Source: an uncultured Alistipes sp.
Lineage (GTDB): Bacteria; Bacteroidota; Bacteroidia; Bacteroidales; Rikenellaceae
Length of the DNA stretch: 64,000 nucleotides
Assembly: GCF_963931675.1 (NCBI RefSeq)
Contig: NZ_OZ007039.1
Span: 2,455,806 to 2,519,805 of the forward strand
Direction of reading: 5' to 3'
The notes under the pieces were generated by a model. That model was not told the DNA's origin. It ran no database searches and saw only the letters and a list, made by a program, of their open reading frames with translations. This document shows positions 34,885 through 42,725 of this stretch, in pieces; positions within the stretch are counted from its first letter, which is position 1, and every line of letters starts with the position of its first letter. A program made the position numbers and the translations under genes.

Positions 34885-34905
34885 ATTTCCGCTCAAGGCG
34901 GAAAT
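34885..34905 (-). repeat. ATTTCCGC hairpin, inverted copy
   Basis: ATTTCCGC-TCAAG-GCGGAAAT followed by GACG is the exact reverse complement of the hairpin head at 35211-35233. Confidence 0.85.
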
Positions 34906-34954
34906 GACGGGGCGGAAGCGCGGAACTGCTGCGGAAACCCTTCGCTCGCTCCTT

Positions 34955-34985
34955 CGCCCACGAAACCCCTTTCTTAAAGGGGCGC
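34955..34985 (+). repeat. CGCCCA-hairpin repeat, copy with CCCCTTT stem
   Basis: CGCCCACGAAA leads into CCCCTTT-CTT-AAAGGGG (34966-34982). The flank and loop equal those of copy A, while the stem differs in several paired positions. Confidence 0.85.
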
Positions 34986-35019
34986 TTTTTGTGTCGGCAA
35001 AAAGCGCCGCAAAAACCGA

Positions 35020-35154
35020 CCGGCGGATGAAAAAACCGGCAAGACGCGTCCTAACATTGGCGCCGGGCGACTATTCGCGGGTTTGCAAGCAAACCGTCCC
35101 CGGCGCTCGCATTTTTAGTCCGCATCTTTCTTTTCGGTTTTTTCATCAAGCCGG
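35020..35154 (-). repeat. Nested-palindrome element N2 (opposite to N1)
   Basis: Outer GATGAAAAAACCG/CGGTTTTTTCATC (35026-35038, 35135-35147) extended by CCGG at both ends, middle GCGCCGGG/CCCGGCGC (35060-35067, 35099-35106), inner GGTTTGC-AA-GCAAACC (35080-35095). The inner core with its CGCG flank is the reverse complement of N1; outer and middle stems are different. Confidence 0.9.
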
Positions 35155-35162
35155 AGTTTCCC

Positions 35163-35190
35163 CAGCCCACAGACCTCCTACTAAAAAAGA
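35163..35190 (+). repeat. Decayed CGCCCA-type copy
   Basis: CAGCCCACAGACC matches the family flank, but the stem that follows is broken. Confidence 0.4.
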
Positions 35191-35210
35191 GTTTCGCACT
35201 CCCACTTTTG

Positions 35211-35314
35211 TCATTTCCGCCTTGAGCGGAAATCTAGGATCGTCGAGGCGCGGAACCGAATCCGAACCATTCGGCATCCCTCCGCCCATAAGGACCGACT
35301 CTTAGCCGGGCGGG
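35211..35314 (+). repeat. Composite repeat, copy B
   Basis: ATTTCCGC-CTTGA-GCGGAAAT hairpin (35213-35233), then the same spacer words as copy A (ggatcgtcgaggcgcgg, ccattc), then CGCCCATAAGG with stem CCGACT/AGCCGG around CTT (one mismatch). Same orientation as copy A. Confidence 0.85.
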
Positions 35315-35346
35315 TAAAGGCCTCGGAAACCCCAATAAGACCCAGC

Positions 35347-35378
35347 AGCCCATAAAACCCGCCTCTTTGGCGGGTGAC
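35347..35378 (+). repeat. CGCCCA-hairpin repeat, last copy before dnaK
   Basis: AGCCCATAAAA leads into CCCGCC-TCTTT-GGCGGG (35358-35374) and then GTGAC. Confidence 0.8.
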
Positions 35379-35424
35379 AAAATGCCGGGGAAAAGGAGGA
35401 GAAGGAGCGAAAAAGAGGGTGGTT

Positions 35425-35452
35425 TCTGCCAAAGGACTGACAAATTGGCAGA
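35425..35452. promoter_or_regulatory. Inverted repeat upstream of dnaK, candidate operator
   Basis: TCTGCCAA (35425-35432) and TTGGCAGA (35445-35452) form a perfect 8-bp inverted repeat with a 12-base spacer, ten bases before the promoter-like element. CIRCE, the usual HrcA site at chaperone genes, is absent. Confidence 0.55.
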
Positions 35453-35461
35453 GAATGCCGA

Positions 35462-35477
35462 TTGGTACGACCTTTGT
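35462..35477 (+). promoter_or_regulatory. Sigma-54-like promoter element of dnaK
   Basis: TTGGTACGACCTTTGT fits the -24/-12 pattern TTGGCACG-N4-TTGC with GG and GT separated by ten bases; the last C is replaced by T. A plain TAnnTTTG box is not present. The dnaK ATG is 96 bases downstream. Confidence 0.45.
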
Positions 35478-35573
35478 GTGAGGTAGGGGCGTAACCGACG
35501 GCCGGAACCCCGAAGGGCGAGGGATCGGAGGTTCGAAAAGCGAATTACGAACAATTAAAACATATTTACGATT

Positions 35574-37490
35574 ATGGCAAAGATTATTGGTATTGACTTG
35601 GGAACCACGAACTCCTGCGTGGCAGTGATGGAGGGCAACGAGCCCGTCGTGATTCCGAACTCGGAGGGACACCGCACGACTCCGTCGGTTGTAGCGTTCA
35701 CGTCGGAAGGCGAGCGCAAGGTGGGTGACCCCGCGAAGCGCCAGGCTATTACGAACCCGAAGCGGACGGTCTTCTCGATCAAGCGTTTCATGGGCGAGAC
35801 CTACGATAAGGTAACGGCCGATATCGCGCGTGCTCCCTATACGATCGTGCGCGGCGACAACAATACGCCGCGTGTGGACATCGACGGACGCCAGTACACG
35901 CCTCAGGAGATTTCGGCCATCATCCTGCAGAAGATGAAGAAGACGGCCGAGGATTATCTGGGCCAGGAGGTTACGGAGGCTGTGATCACGGTTCCGGCCT
36001 ACTTCTCCGACTCGCAGCGTCAGGCTACGAAGGAGGCGGGCGAAATTGCGGGTCTGAAGGTTCGTCGAATCATCAACGAGCCGACGGCTGCTGCGCTGGC
36101 CTACGGCCTGGACAAGAAATCGAGCGACATGAAGATCGCCGTGTACGACCTGGGCGGTGGAACGTTCGATATTTCGATCCTGGAGCTGGGCGACGGTGTC
36201 TTCGAGGTGAAGTCGACGAACGGCGATACGCACCTGGGCGGTGATGACTTCGACCACGTGCTGATCGACTACATGGCCGAGTCGTTCAAGGCCGAGCACG
36301 GAATCGACCTGCGTGAGGACCCGATGGCGCTGCAGCGTCTGAAGGAGGCTGCCGAGAAGGCCAAGATCGAGCTTTCGTCGTCGACCACCACGGAGATCAA
36401 CCTGCCGTACATCATGCCGGTGAACGGGATTCCGCAGCACCTGGTGATGACGCTGACGCGTGCGAAGTTCGAGCAGTTGTGCGACCATCTGATCCGCAAG
36501 ACGATCGAGCCGTGCAAGCTGGCGTTGCGCGATGCAGGCCTGAATGCCTCGCAGATCGACGAGGTGATCCTCGTGGGCGGTTCGACCCGTATTCCTGCGA
36601 TCCAGAAGATCGTGGAGGATTTCTTCGGCAAGACGCCCAACAAGTCGGTGAACCCCGACGAGGTCGTGGCTATCGGCGCCGCCATCCAGGGTGGCGTGCT
36701 GACGGGCGAGGTGAAGGACGTGCTGCTGCTGGACGTTACGCCGCTGTCGCTGGGTATCGAGACGCTGGGCGGCGTGATGACCAAGCTGATCGACGCCAAC
36801 ACGACGATCCCGACGCGCAAGTCGGAGGTATTCTCGACGGCTGCCGACAACCAGCCTTCGGTGGAGATCAACGTCTGCCAGGGCGAACGTCCGCTGGCGC
36901 GTGACAACAAGTCGATCGGCCGCTTCCATCTGGACGGGATTCCGGCTGCACCGCGCGGCGTGCCGCAGATCGAGGTGACGTTCGACATCGACGCCAACGG
37001 TATTCTGAACGTATCGGCCAAGGACAAGGGCACGGGCAAGGAGCAGAAGATCCGTATCGAGGCATCGTCGGGTCTGACCGAGCAGGAGATCCAGCGGATG
37101 CGCGACGAGGCGAAGGCCAACGAGGCGAAGGACAAGGCCGAGAAAGAGCGTATCGACAAGATCAACGCTGCCGATTCGAATATCTTCGCCACGGAGAAGC
37201 AGTTGAAGGAGTACGGCGACAAACTGCCTGCCGACAAGAAGGCGGCCATCGAGACGGCTCTCGGCAAGCTGAAGGAGGCGCACAAGAACGCCGACGTGGC
37301 AGCCATCGACACGGCGATTTCGGAGTTGAACGCCGCCTGGCAGGCCGCTTCGCAGGACATCTACTCGGCGCAACAGGCCCAGCAGAGCCAGTCGGGTGCA
37401 CAGTCCAATGCGGGCCAGCAGTCGAACGCCGGAGCTCAGCAGGACGGCAAGAGCCAGCCCGAGGACGTCGAGTTCGAGGAGGTGAAATAA
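35574..37490 (+). CDS. dnaK: Chaperone DnaK (Hsp70)
   Basis: 638 aa, full length. Opens [21 protein letters not shown]; ATPase signatures [16 protein letters not shown] and [23 protein letters not shown]; substrate-binding domain with [19 protein letters not shown] before it and the linker [19 protein letters not shown]; helical lid and a Gln/Ser-rich tail that ends [10 protein letters not shown]. It folds and protects proteins in the cytoplasm. No dnaJ or grpE is adjacent. Confidence 0.99.
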   Translation: MAKIIGIDLGTTNSCVAVMEGNEPVVIPNSEGHRTTPSVVAFTSEGERKVGDPAKRQAITNPKRTVFSIKRFMGETYDKVTADIARAPYTIVRGDNNTPRVDIDGRQYTPQEISAIILQKMKKTAEDYLGQEVTEAVITVPAYFSDSQRQATKEAGEIAGLKVRRIINEPTAAALAYGLDKKSSDMKIAVYDLGGGTFDISILELGDGVFEVKSTNGDTHLGGDDFDHVLIDYMAESFKAEHGIDLREDPMALQRLKEAAEKAKIELSSSTTTEINLPYIMPVNGIPQHLVMTLTRAKFEQLCDHLIRKTIEPCKLALRDAGLNASQIDEVILVGGSTRIPAIQKIVEDFFGKTPNKSVNPDEVVAIGAAIQGGVLTGEVKDVLLLDVTPLSLGIETLGGVMTKLIDANTTIPTRKSEVFSTAADNQPSVEINVCQGERPLARDNKSIGRFHLDGIPAAPRGVPQIEVTFDIDANGILNVSAKDKGTGKEQKIRIEASSGLTEQEIQRMRDEAKANEAKDKAEKERIDKINAADSNIFATEKQLKEYGDKLPADKKAAIETALGKLKEAHKNADVAAIDTAISELNAAWQAASQDIYSAQQAQQSQSGAQSNAGQQSNAGAQQDGKSQPEDVEFEEVK

Positions 37491-37538
37491 GGCGGAAGGG
37501 TTCCCTGCGGGGGCCCGGCCGAAAGCCTGAAAACAGGA

Positions 37539-37575
37539 AGGGCGCATTCCCGGAGACGGGGATGCGCCCTTTTTC
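37539..37575 (+). terminator. Terminator of dnaK
   Basis: AGGGCGCAT pairs with ATGCGCCCT, closing over a CCC/GGG inner pair, followed by TTTTT. Confidence 0.9.
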
Positions 37576-37635
37576 CGTGGGGTGCCGGGAGGACGAGGGA
37601 CTGGCGGCGGGATTTGTTGCGGGAGGAAAGATTTC

Positions 37636-37643
37636 TTATTTTT
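37636..37643 (+). promoter_or_regulatory. Promoter -7 box of the SMR gene
   Basis: TATTTTTG matches TAnnTTTG, 21 bases before the ATG. Confidence 0.6.
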
Positions 37644-37664
37644 GCGACACCAAAATGAGTGGAT

Positions 37665-37985
37665 ATGGCATGGGTTTACCTGGCATTGGCGGGGCTGTTC
37701 GAGATCGGTTGGCCCCTGGGCTTCAAACTGGCGGGGATTTCGCCGCGTTATCACGTGTTGTTTCTGCTGCTGTCGGTCGTCTCGATGGGGCTGAGCGGGC
37801 TGTTGCTCTATTGGGCGCAGCGTGAAATCCCGATGGGGACGGCCTACATGGTATGGACGGGGATCGGCGGAATCGGCACGGTGCTCATCGGCATTCTCTT
37901 TTTCCACGATGCGGTGACCTTCTGGCGGATGTTTTTTCTGTCGCTGGTCTTCATTGGGATCGTGGGGCTGAAACTGGTTCACTGA
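37665..37985 (+). CDS. Small multidrug resistance (SMR) family transporter
   Basis: 106 aa, four transmembrane helices, classic SMR size. AWVYLALAGLFEIGWPLGFKL carries the essential Glu in helix 1 (Glu13), and YWAQREIPMGTAYMVWTGIGGIGTVLIGI is the SMR signature. The GWPLGFKL variant and helix order resemble the SugE/Gdx (guanidinium exporter) branch more than EmrE, but this is not firm. ATG 37665 is preferred over GTG 37659. No guanidine riboswitch is evident upstream. Confidence 0.88.
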   Translation: MAWVYLALAGLFEIGWPLGFKLAGISPRYHVLFLLLSVVSMGLSGLLLYWAQREIPMGTAYMVWTGIGGIGTVLIGILFFHDAVTFWRMFFLSLVFIGIVGLKLVH

Positions 37986-38065
37986 GCCCGTTCGGCACGC
38001 CACATGCCGTAGAGGATCAGGGCGGCTCCGGCCAGTGCCACGGGGGTGATTCGTTCGTCGATGCA
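37979..38065 (-). pseudogene. C-terminal fragment of an EamA/DMT transporter
   Basis: Read leftward this encodes DERITPVALAGAALILYGMW followed by RAERAQ and a TGA stop, the usual end of EamA-family transporters (ER-T...GAALIL-G). No upstream part of such a gene exists; the sequence before it is unrelated. Its stop overlaps the stop of the SMR gene, also a DMT-superfamily member. This looks like the tail of a deleted transporter gene. Confidence 0.5.
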
Positions 38066-38246
38066 GGGCGCAGCGGGGTGGTACCGATATGTGGGGGTCT
38101 GCTGCATGCGGGGGCCCAAAATCCGTTTTTTTCGAAAAAAGCATCTCTTCGGTTTTTCGGGACGGAGGATTGCCGTCGGGGAGGATAATTTTGCCTTCGG
38201 GGAGATTTTCTGTCGCGGAAACCGCATGAATTAATACTTTTTTTTC

Positions 38247-38254
38247 TATCTTTG
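38247..38254 (+). promoter_or_regulatory. Promoter -7 box of secDF
   Basis: TATCTTTG matches TAnnTTTG, 58 bases before the ATG. The gap 38066-38246 shows nothing else. Confidence 0.6.
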
Positions 38255-38312
38255 CGTGCTATTGTGCGTAATGACTGAAAAATTAACATAATAACAACTA
38301 TTTTCCATTCCA

Positions 38313-41300
38313 ATGCAAAGTAAAGGTTTCATTAAACTCATCGCGGTCCTGCTGGCCCTCGCATGTGTTTATCAACTCTCGTTCACGTTCAAGACGCGGA
38401 GCGTGGAGAAGAAGGCGGCGGAGTACGCCGCGCAGTTCCCCATCGACGAACAGTCGGCGGCCGAACAGCATTACCTCGATTCGATTCAGAACCTGTCGGT
38501 TTACAACCTGGGCATCCGGAAGTTCACCTATAAGGAGTGCAAGGAGAAGGAGCTGAACCTGGGTCTGGACCTGAAGGGCGGTATGAACGTCATGCTGGAG
38601 GTCCAGGTCGAGGATGTGGTGAAGGCGCTTGCGGGCGACAGCCAGAACGATCCGGCCTTCGTGGAGGCTATTGCCGAGGCCAACGAGGCGCTGAAGCAGG
38701 GGACGTCGAGCGACTATATCGGGGACTTCGTGAAGGCCTATTCGCGCCTGTCGAACGGCCGTCCCATTGCGGAGATCTTCGTGAGCCCGGACCGCCAGGA
38801 CATCACGCTCGAAAGCTCGGATGCCGATGTGGAGAAGGTGCTCAAGCAGGAGACCGAAGCGGCGATCGGCGCTTCGTTCAATGTTTTGCGCAGCCGTATC
38901 GACCACTTCGGCGTGACGCAGCCCAACATCATGCGGCTTCCGAACTCGCACCGCATTCTGGTCGAGCTGCCGGGCGTGAAGGAGCCTCAGCGCGTCCGTG
39001 ACCTGCTGCAGGGAACGGCATCGCTGGAGTTCTGGCTGACGTATGATGCCAACGAGGTGATTCCGGCGCTGGTTTCGGCCGACAAGCTGCTCAAGGATGA
39101 GTTGTCGCAGGCTGCCGCACAGACGGAGCCGGTTGCGGAGGAGACCCCTGCAGCGGAGGCTGCCGCCACGGAGGATGAGGGTCTGATCGGTGAGATCGGG
39201 GCCGATTCCACGGCTTCGGCCGAGGCGGTTCAGACGGGCCATTTCGACCGGGAGCAGAACCCGCTCTTCGCCGTGCTGGATCCCAACTATGCGGGTGGAG
39301 CCGCCATCGGTGCCGCCTACAAGGCCGACATGGCTGCGGTGAACGAGTATCTGTCGCGCCCGGAGGTGCTCGAGCTCTTCCCGGCGGACATCCTCTTCAA
39401 GTGGGGCGTGAAGGGTGACGACCACATCGACGGCCGCTACTACCTCTACGCCATCAAGGTGACGACACCCGACGGGAAGGCCCCGCTGGACGGTTCGGTC
39501 GTTACGGACGCCCGCGAGCAGTATGCCCAGCGCGGTGCCACGGCGGAGGTCTCGATGACGATGAATGCCGAGGGCACGCAGGAGTGGGCCCGCTTGACGG
39601 GCGAGAACATCGGCAAGTGCATTGCCATCGTGCTCGACGGTTATGTCTACTCGGCCCCGCGCGTCAATACGAAGATCGACAAGGGACAGTCGCAGATTAC
39701 GGGCGACTTCACGATCCAGGAGGCGCAGGACCTGGCCAACGTGCTCAACTCGGGTAAGGTCCCGGCTCCGGCGAAGATCATCCAGGATACGGTTGTCGGA
39801 CCGTCGCTGGGTCAGGAGTCGATCAACGCCGGTATGCTGTCGTTCGTGATCGCCTTCATCCTGGTGCTGCTCTACATGAGTCTCTTCTACAAGACGGCGG
39901 GCTGGATGGCCGACATCGCGCTGCTGATGAACGTCTTCCTGCTGATGGGCGTTCTGGCGTCGTTCGGCGCCGTGCTGACGCTGCCGGGTATCGCGGGTAT
40001 CGTGCTGACGATGGGTATGGCCGTCGATGCGAACGTGATCATCTACGAACGAATCAAGGAGGAACTCCGCGAGGGCAAGGGCATCTCGCTGGCCATCAAG
40101 GACGGTTTCTCAAGGGCCTACTCGGCGATCATCGACGGACAGTTGACGACGATCATCACGGGTATCGTGCTCTTTGTCTTCGGAACGGGCCCGGTGCAGG
40201 GCTTCGCCACGACGCTGATCATCGGTATCATTACGTCGATCTTCTGCTCGATCTTCATCACGCGTCTCTTAATCGAGTGGATCGTTGCCAAGTGGGGATC
40301 GATCTCCTTCTCGCACAAGTGGTCGGAGAACTTCCTCAGCAACACGCATGTCGACTTCCTCAGCAAGCGTAAGGTCGCCTATGTGATCTCCGTAGTGGCG
40401 ATCGTCCTGTCGATCGCATCGTTCTTCGTGCGTGGTCTGAACCTCGGAGCCGAGTTTACGGGCGGTCGTGCCTATGTCGTTCGTTTCGACAAGCCCGTGT
40501 CGGCCGAGGCGGTCCGTGCGAGCATGGAGGAGACCTTCTCGCAGATCTCGACGGCCGATGCTTCGTCGATCAGTTTCGAGGTGAAGCAGTACGGTAACGA
40601 GAACCAGATGCGTATCGTGACGCAGTACCGTTACGACGACATGTCGGATGAGGCTACGGCCGAGGTCGAGCAGGTCATTTATGACGCCCTGAAGTCGCTC
40701 TACTCGTATCCGATCACCTTCGACCAGTTCCGCAGCACGCAGACCGACGTGAACGGTATTCTGACGGCCGACAAGATCGGTCCTTCGATCGCCAATGACA
40801 TGACGTGGAACGCCATCTACTCGGTGCTCTTCTCGCTGATCGCCATCGGGCTCTACATCACGTTCCGCTTCAAGCGCTGGCAGTGGGCTACGGGCGCCAC
40901 GCTGGCTCTGGCCATCAACGCGCTGCTGATCATCGGTATCTTCTCGATGTTCTACGGCATCCTGCCCTTCAACCTGGAGGTGAACCAGGCGTTCATCGCC
41001 GCGATCCTGACGATCATCGGTTACGCGATCAACGACACGGTGGTGGTCTTCGACCGTATCCGCGAGTACCTGGGTCTCTATCCGAAGCGCAAGCTGAAGG
41101 AGAATGTCAACAACGCCATCAACTCGACGCTGTCGCGTACGATCAATACGTCGGGTACGACGCTCGTGACGCTGCTGGCGATCTTCTTCTTCGGCGGCGA
41201 GACGATCCGCGGCTTCATCTTCGCGCTGATTATCGGAGTGGTTGTCGGTACGATCGCCACGATCTTCATCGCCACGCCGATCGCCTACGACCTGATGGCG

Positions 41301-41327
41301 AAGCGTGCGAAGATCGACGAGGAGTAA
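38313..41327 (+). CDS. secDF: Fused protein-export membrane protein SecDF
   Basis: 1004 aa, SecD and SecF in one chain as usual in Bacteroidetes. SecD part: NLGLDLKGGMNVMLEV (P1 head), DHFGVTQPNIMRLPNSHRILVELPGVKEPQRV, TGENIGKCIAIVLDGYVYSAPRV, then helices with AGIVLTMGMAVDANVIIYERIKEEL. SecF part from about residue 680: FVRGLNLGAEFTGGRAYVVRF and IIGYAINDTVVVFDRIREYL. It uses the proton gradient to pull exported proteins through SecYEG. An Ala/Glu-rich linker (about 268-310) interrupts the first periplasmic domain. Confidence 0.98.
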   Translation: MQSKGFIKLIAVLLALACVYQLSFTFKTRSVEKKAAEYAAQFPIDEQSAAEQHYLDSIQNLSVYNLGIRKFTYKECKEKELNLGLDLKGGMNVMLEVQVEDVVKALAGDSQNDPAFVEAIAEANEALKQGTSSDYIGDFVKAYSRLSNGRPIAEIFVSPDRQDITLESSDADVEKVLKQETEAAIGASFNVLRSRIDHFGVTQPNIMRLPNSHRILVELPGVKEPQRVRDLLQGTASLEFWLTYDANEVIPALVSADKLLKDELSQAAAQTEPVAEETPAAEAAATEDEGLIGEIGADSTASAEAVQTGHFDREQNPLFAVLDPNYAGGAAIGAAYKADMAAVNEYLSRPEVLELFPADILFKWGVKGDDHIDGRYYLYAIKVTTPDGKAPLDGSVVTDAREQYAQRGATAEVSMTMNAEGTQEWARLTGENIGKCIAIVLDGYVYSAPRVNTKIDKGQSQITGDFTIQEAQDLANVLNSGKVPAPAKIIQDTVVGPSLGQESINAGMLSFVIAFILVLLYMSLFYKTAGWMADIALLMNVFLLMGVLASFGAVLTLPGIAGIVLTMGMAVDANVIIYERIKEELREGKGISLAIKDGFSRAYSAIIDGQLTTIITGIVLFVFGTGPVQGFATTLIIGIITSIFCSIFITRLLIEWIVAKWGSISFSHKWSENFLSNTHVDFLSKRKVAYVISVVAIVLSIASFFVRGLNLGAEFTGGRAYVVRFDKPVSAEAVRASMEETFSQISTADASSISFEVKQYGNENQMRIVTQYRYDDMSDEATAEVEQVIYDALKSLYSYPITFDQFRSTQTDVNGILTADKIGPSIANDMTWNAIYSVLFSLIAIGLYITFRFKRWQWATGATLALAINALLIIGIFSMFYGILPFNLEVNQAFIAAILTIIGYAINDTVVVFDRIREYLGLYPKRKLKENVNNAINSTLSRTINTSGTTLVTLLAIFFFGGETIRGFIFALIIGVVVGTIATIFIATPIAYDLMAKRAKIDEE

Positions 41328-41356
41328 AAGCCGTTCTCGAACGGCATGCTGAGATG

Positions 41357-41392
41357 AAGGCCCCTCCCTTGCGGGAGCGGGCCTTCTTGCTT
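41357..41392 (+). terminator. Probable terminator of secDF
   Basis: AAGGCCC-TCCC pairs with GGGA-GGGCCTT with a small bulge; only a weak T run follows. A second hairpin, GCCGTTC-TC-GAACGGC, lies at 41330-41345 just after the stop. Confidence 0.65.
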
Positions 41393-41678
41393 GAGAGTTC
41401 TCCGTGGGCGTTTTTTTGTCGCTGTTGCAGGCTTCGGCCATGCGGGAGCGGTATCCGCCGCTGGGGATGCCGGGTACGGTGATGCCCGATCTTCTGGCGG
41501 CGCTCTTTCTGTTCCGGGCGTTGCGTCTCGAATCTCCTGCGAGCCGTTCGTTCCCTGCCTGGTGTGGCTGCTCTTTGCGACCTGCCTGAACGGCCATGTG
41601 CCGGCGGCCAACGGCACGGGATTCTGGCATCCGGGCTTCCCGCCGCGGAATTACGTTGCCAAATTGGCATTTATTTTT
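41393..41678. other. Gap before ybbR, no assigned gene
   Basis: GC-rich sequence open in several frames, none with a recognised family. It ends with a TGCCAA-A-TTGGCA palindrome (41657-41669) immediately upstream of the next promoter box. Confidence 0.4.
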
Positions 41679-41686
41679 TACCTTTG
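41656..41686 (+). promoter_or_regulatory. Promoter of the ybbR-coaE-folP-lolD cluster
   Basis: TTG at 41656-41658 and TACCTTTG at 41679-41686 are spaced by 20 bases, as expected for the Bacteroides -33/-7 promoter. The palindrome TGCCAAATTGGCA sits inside the spacer. Confidence 0.6.
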
Positions 41687-41709
41687 TCTCCAAAGATAGA
41701 GGTCATAGT

Positions 41710-42132
41710 ATGGAAAATCTGCTGCATTGGATGCGCCGCTATGTTTCGCCGGTCTTTCTGGCGTTGCTGGTAGCGTCGTTCATTCTCTGGTACATCGCCA
41801 AACTGAGTTATACCTATACGACGGAACAGACGGTGCGGGTCAGTGTCGAGGGTCAGCCCTTCGAGGTGACGTGCGTGGTCGAGGGGATCGGCACGAACCT
41901 CTTCGGCTACCGGGTCTACATGACCAAGCGGCTTCGGATCCCGCTGTCGGAGTTGAAGACGCACCCGTCGCAGGAGGAGGGTCACGAGGGGAAACTGGTC
42001 ATCGATCCGCAGTCGTTGCAGGATGCCCTGGCTCCGCGTTTCAGCGACATCAAGATCGTTTCGATCAAGGATATACCGGAGATCGACCGTCCGGAAACGG
42101 ATTCGGAATCGGAATCGGAATCGAGGTCATGA
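41710..42132 (+). CDS. Short YbbR-like membrane-anchored protein
   Basis: 140 aa. One N-terminal membrane helix (YVSPVFLALLVASFILWYI) after a short basic head, then a single YbbR-like beta domain (EQTVRVSVEGQPFEVTCVVEGIGTNLFGYRVYM) and an acidic Ser/Glu tail (ETDSESESESRS). YbbR/CdaR proteins regulate the c-di-AMP cyclase CdaA in Firmicutes; CdaA is encoded here at 28897, so a link is possible but not shown. The stop overlaps the coaE start (ATGA). Confidence 0.65.
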   Translation: MENLLHWMRRYVSPVFLALLVASFILWYIAKLSYTYTTEQTVRVSVEGQPFEVTCVVEGIGTNLFGYRVYMTKRLRIPLSELKTHPSQEEGHEGKLVIDPQSLQDALAPRFSDIKIVSIKDIPEIDRPETDSESESESRS

Positions 42133-42725
42133 TGAAGGTGGGGATTACGGGCGGTATCGGGAGCGGGAAGAGCACCGTATGCCGCCTTTTTGCACAGCGG
42201 GGCATCGCGGTCTACGATTCGGACCGGGAGGCCAAGCGGCTGATGACGGAGGACGGGGCGCTGCGTGCGGGCATTACGGCCCGCTTCGGGGCGGAGTCCT
42301 ACGTGGACGGGGCGCTGAACCGGCGTTATCTGGCTTCGCGGGTCTTTTCGGATGCGCAGGCGTTGGCTGACCTGAATGCGCTGGTCCATCCGGCGGTGCG
42401 TTCGGATTTTGCATCGTGGGCCGAACGGCAGGCGGGCCCCTACGTGATTCTGGAGAGTGCGATTCTCTTCGAGGCGGGGCTGGAGGACGCCGTGGACCGG
42501 ACGGTTGCGGTGCTGGCTCCGCTGGAGTTGCGTCTTTCGCGCACGTGCCGCCGCGACGGCTGCGACGAGGAGGCGGTGCGGCGTCGGATGGCGGCCCAGC
42601 TGGACGACGATACGCTGCGCGACCGGGCCGACTATGCGGTGGTGAACATCTTCGAATCGGACCTTGAACCCGCGGTGGCGGAACTTGACCGGCGTTTCAC
42701 CCTCGAATCCCGCCAACGATCATGA
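42129..42725 (+). CDS. coaE: Dephospho-CoA kinase
   Basis: 198 aa. P-loop GITGGIGSGKST at the N-terminus, AVYDSDREAKRLM (substrate Asp), HPAVRSDFASW, and the VILESAILFEAGL segment identify CoaE, which adds the 3'-phosphate in the last step of coenzyme A synthesis. Tandem ATGs at 42129 and 42132; the first overlaps the previous stop. The stop overlaps folP by four bases. Confidence 0.95.
   Translation: MMKVGITGGIGSGKSTVCRLFAQRGIAVYDSDREAKRLMTEDGALRAGITARFGAESYVDGALNRRYLASRVFSDAQALADLNALVHPAVRSDFASWAERQAGPYVILESAILFEAGLEDAVDRTVAVLAPLELRLSRTCRRDGCDEEAVRRRMAAQLDDDTLRDRADYAVVNIFESDLEPAVAELDRRFTLESRQRS

Larger units (their letters stand above)
34554..35400. other. Noncoding mosaic repeat island
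   Basis: About 850 bases between the HTH terminator and the dnaK promoter with no believable gene. It is packed with palindromes: two nested-palindrome elements (34600-34717, 35020-35154), simple hairpins (34737-34762, 34765-34780), three copies of an ATTYCCGC hairpin, and five copies of a CGCCCA-flanked hairpin. Open frames here, such as one with LDSRFRGND on the minus strand, are by-products of the repeats. The layout resembles bacterial interspersed mosaic elements. Confidence 0.85.

Noticed and set aside
35211..35573. CIRCE/HrcA operator at dnaK
   Set aside because: The TTAGCACTC-N9-GAGTGCTAA pattern is absent; only an unrelated 8-bp inverted repeat is found.
37576..37664. Guanidine riboswitch before the SMR gene
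   Set aside because: A GGACGAGGG string is present, but the paired ACGR-loop hairpins of the guanidine riboswitches cannot be formed by eye.
41393..41699. Plus-strand frame with hydrophobic stretch before ybbR
   Set aside because: No recognised family and no upstream promoter; its end runs through the ybbR promoter.
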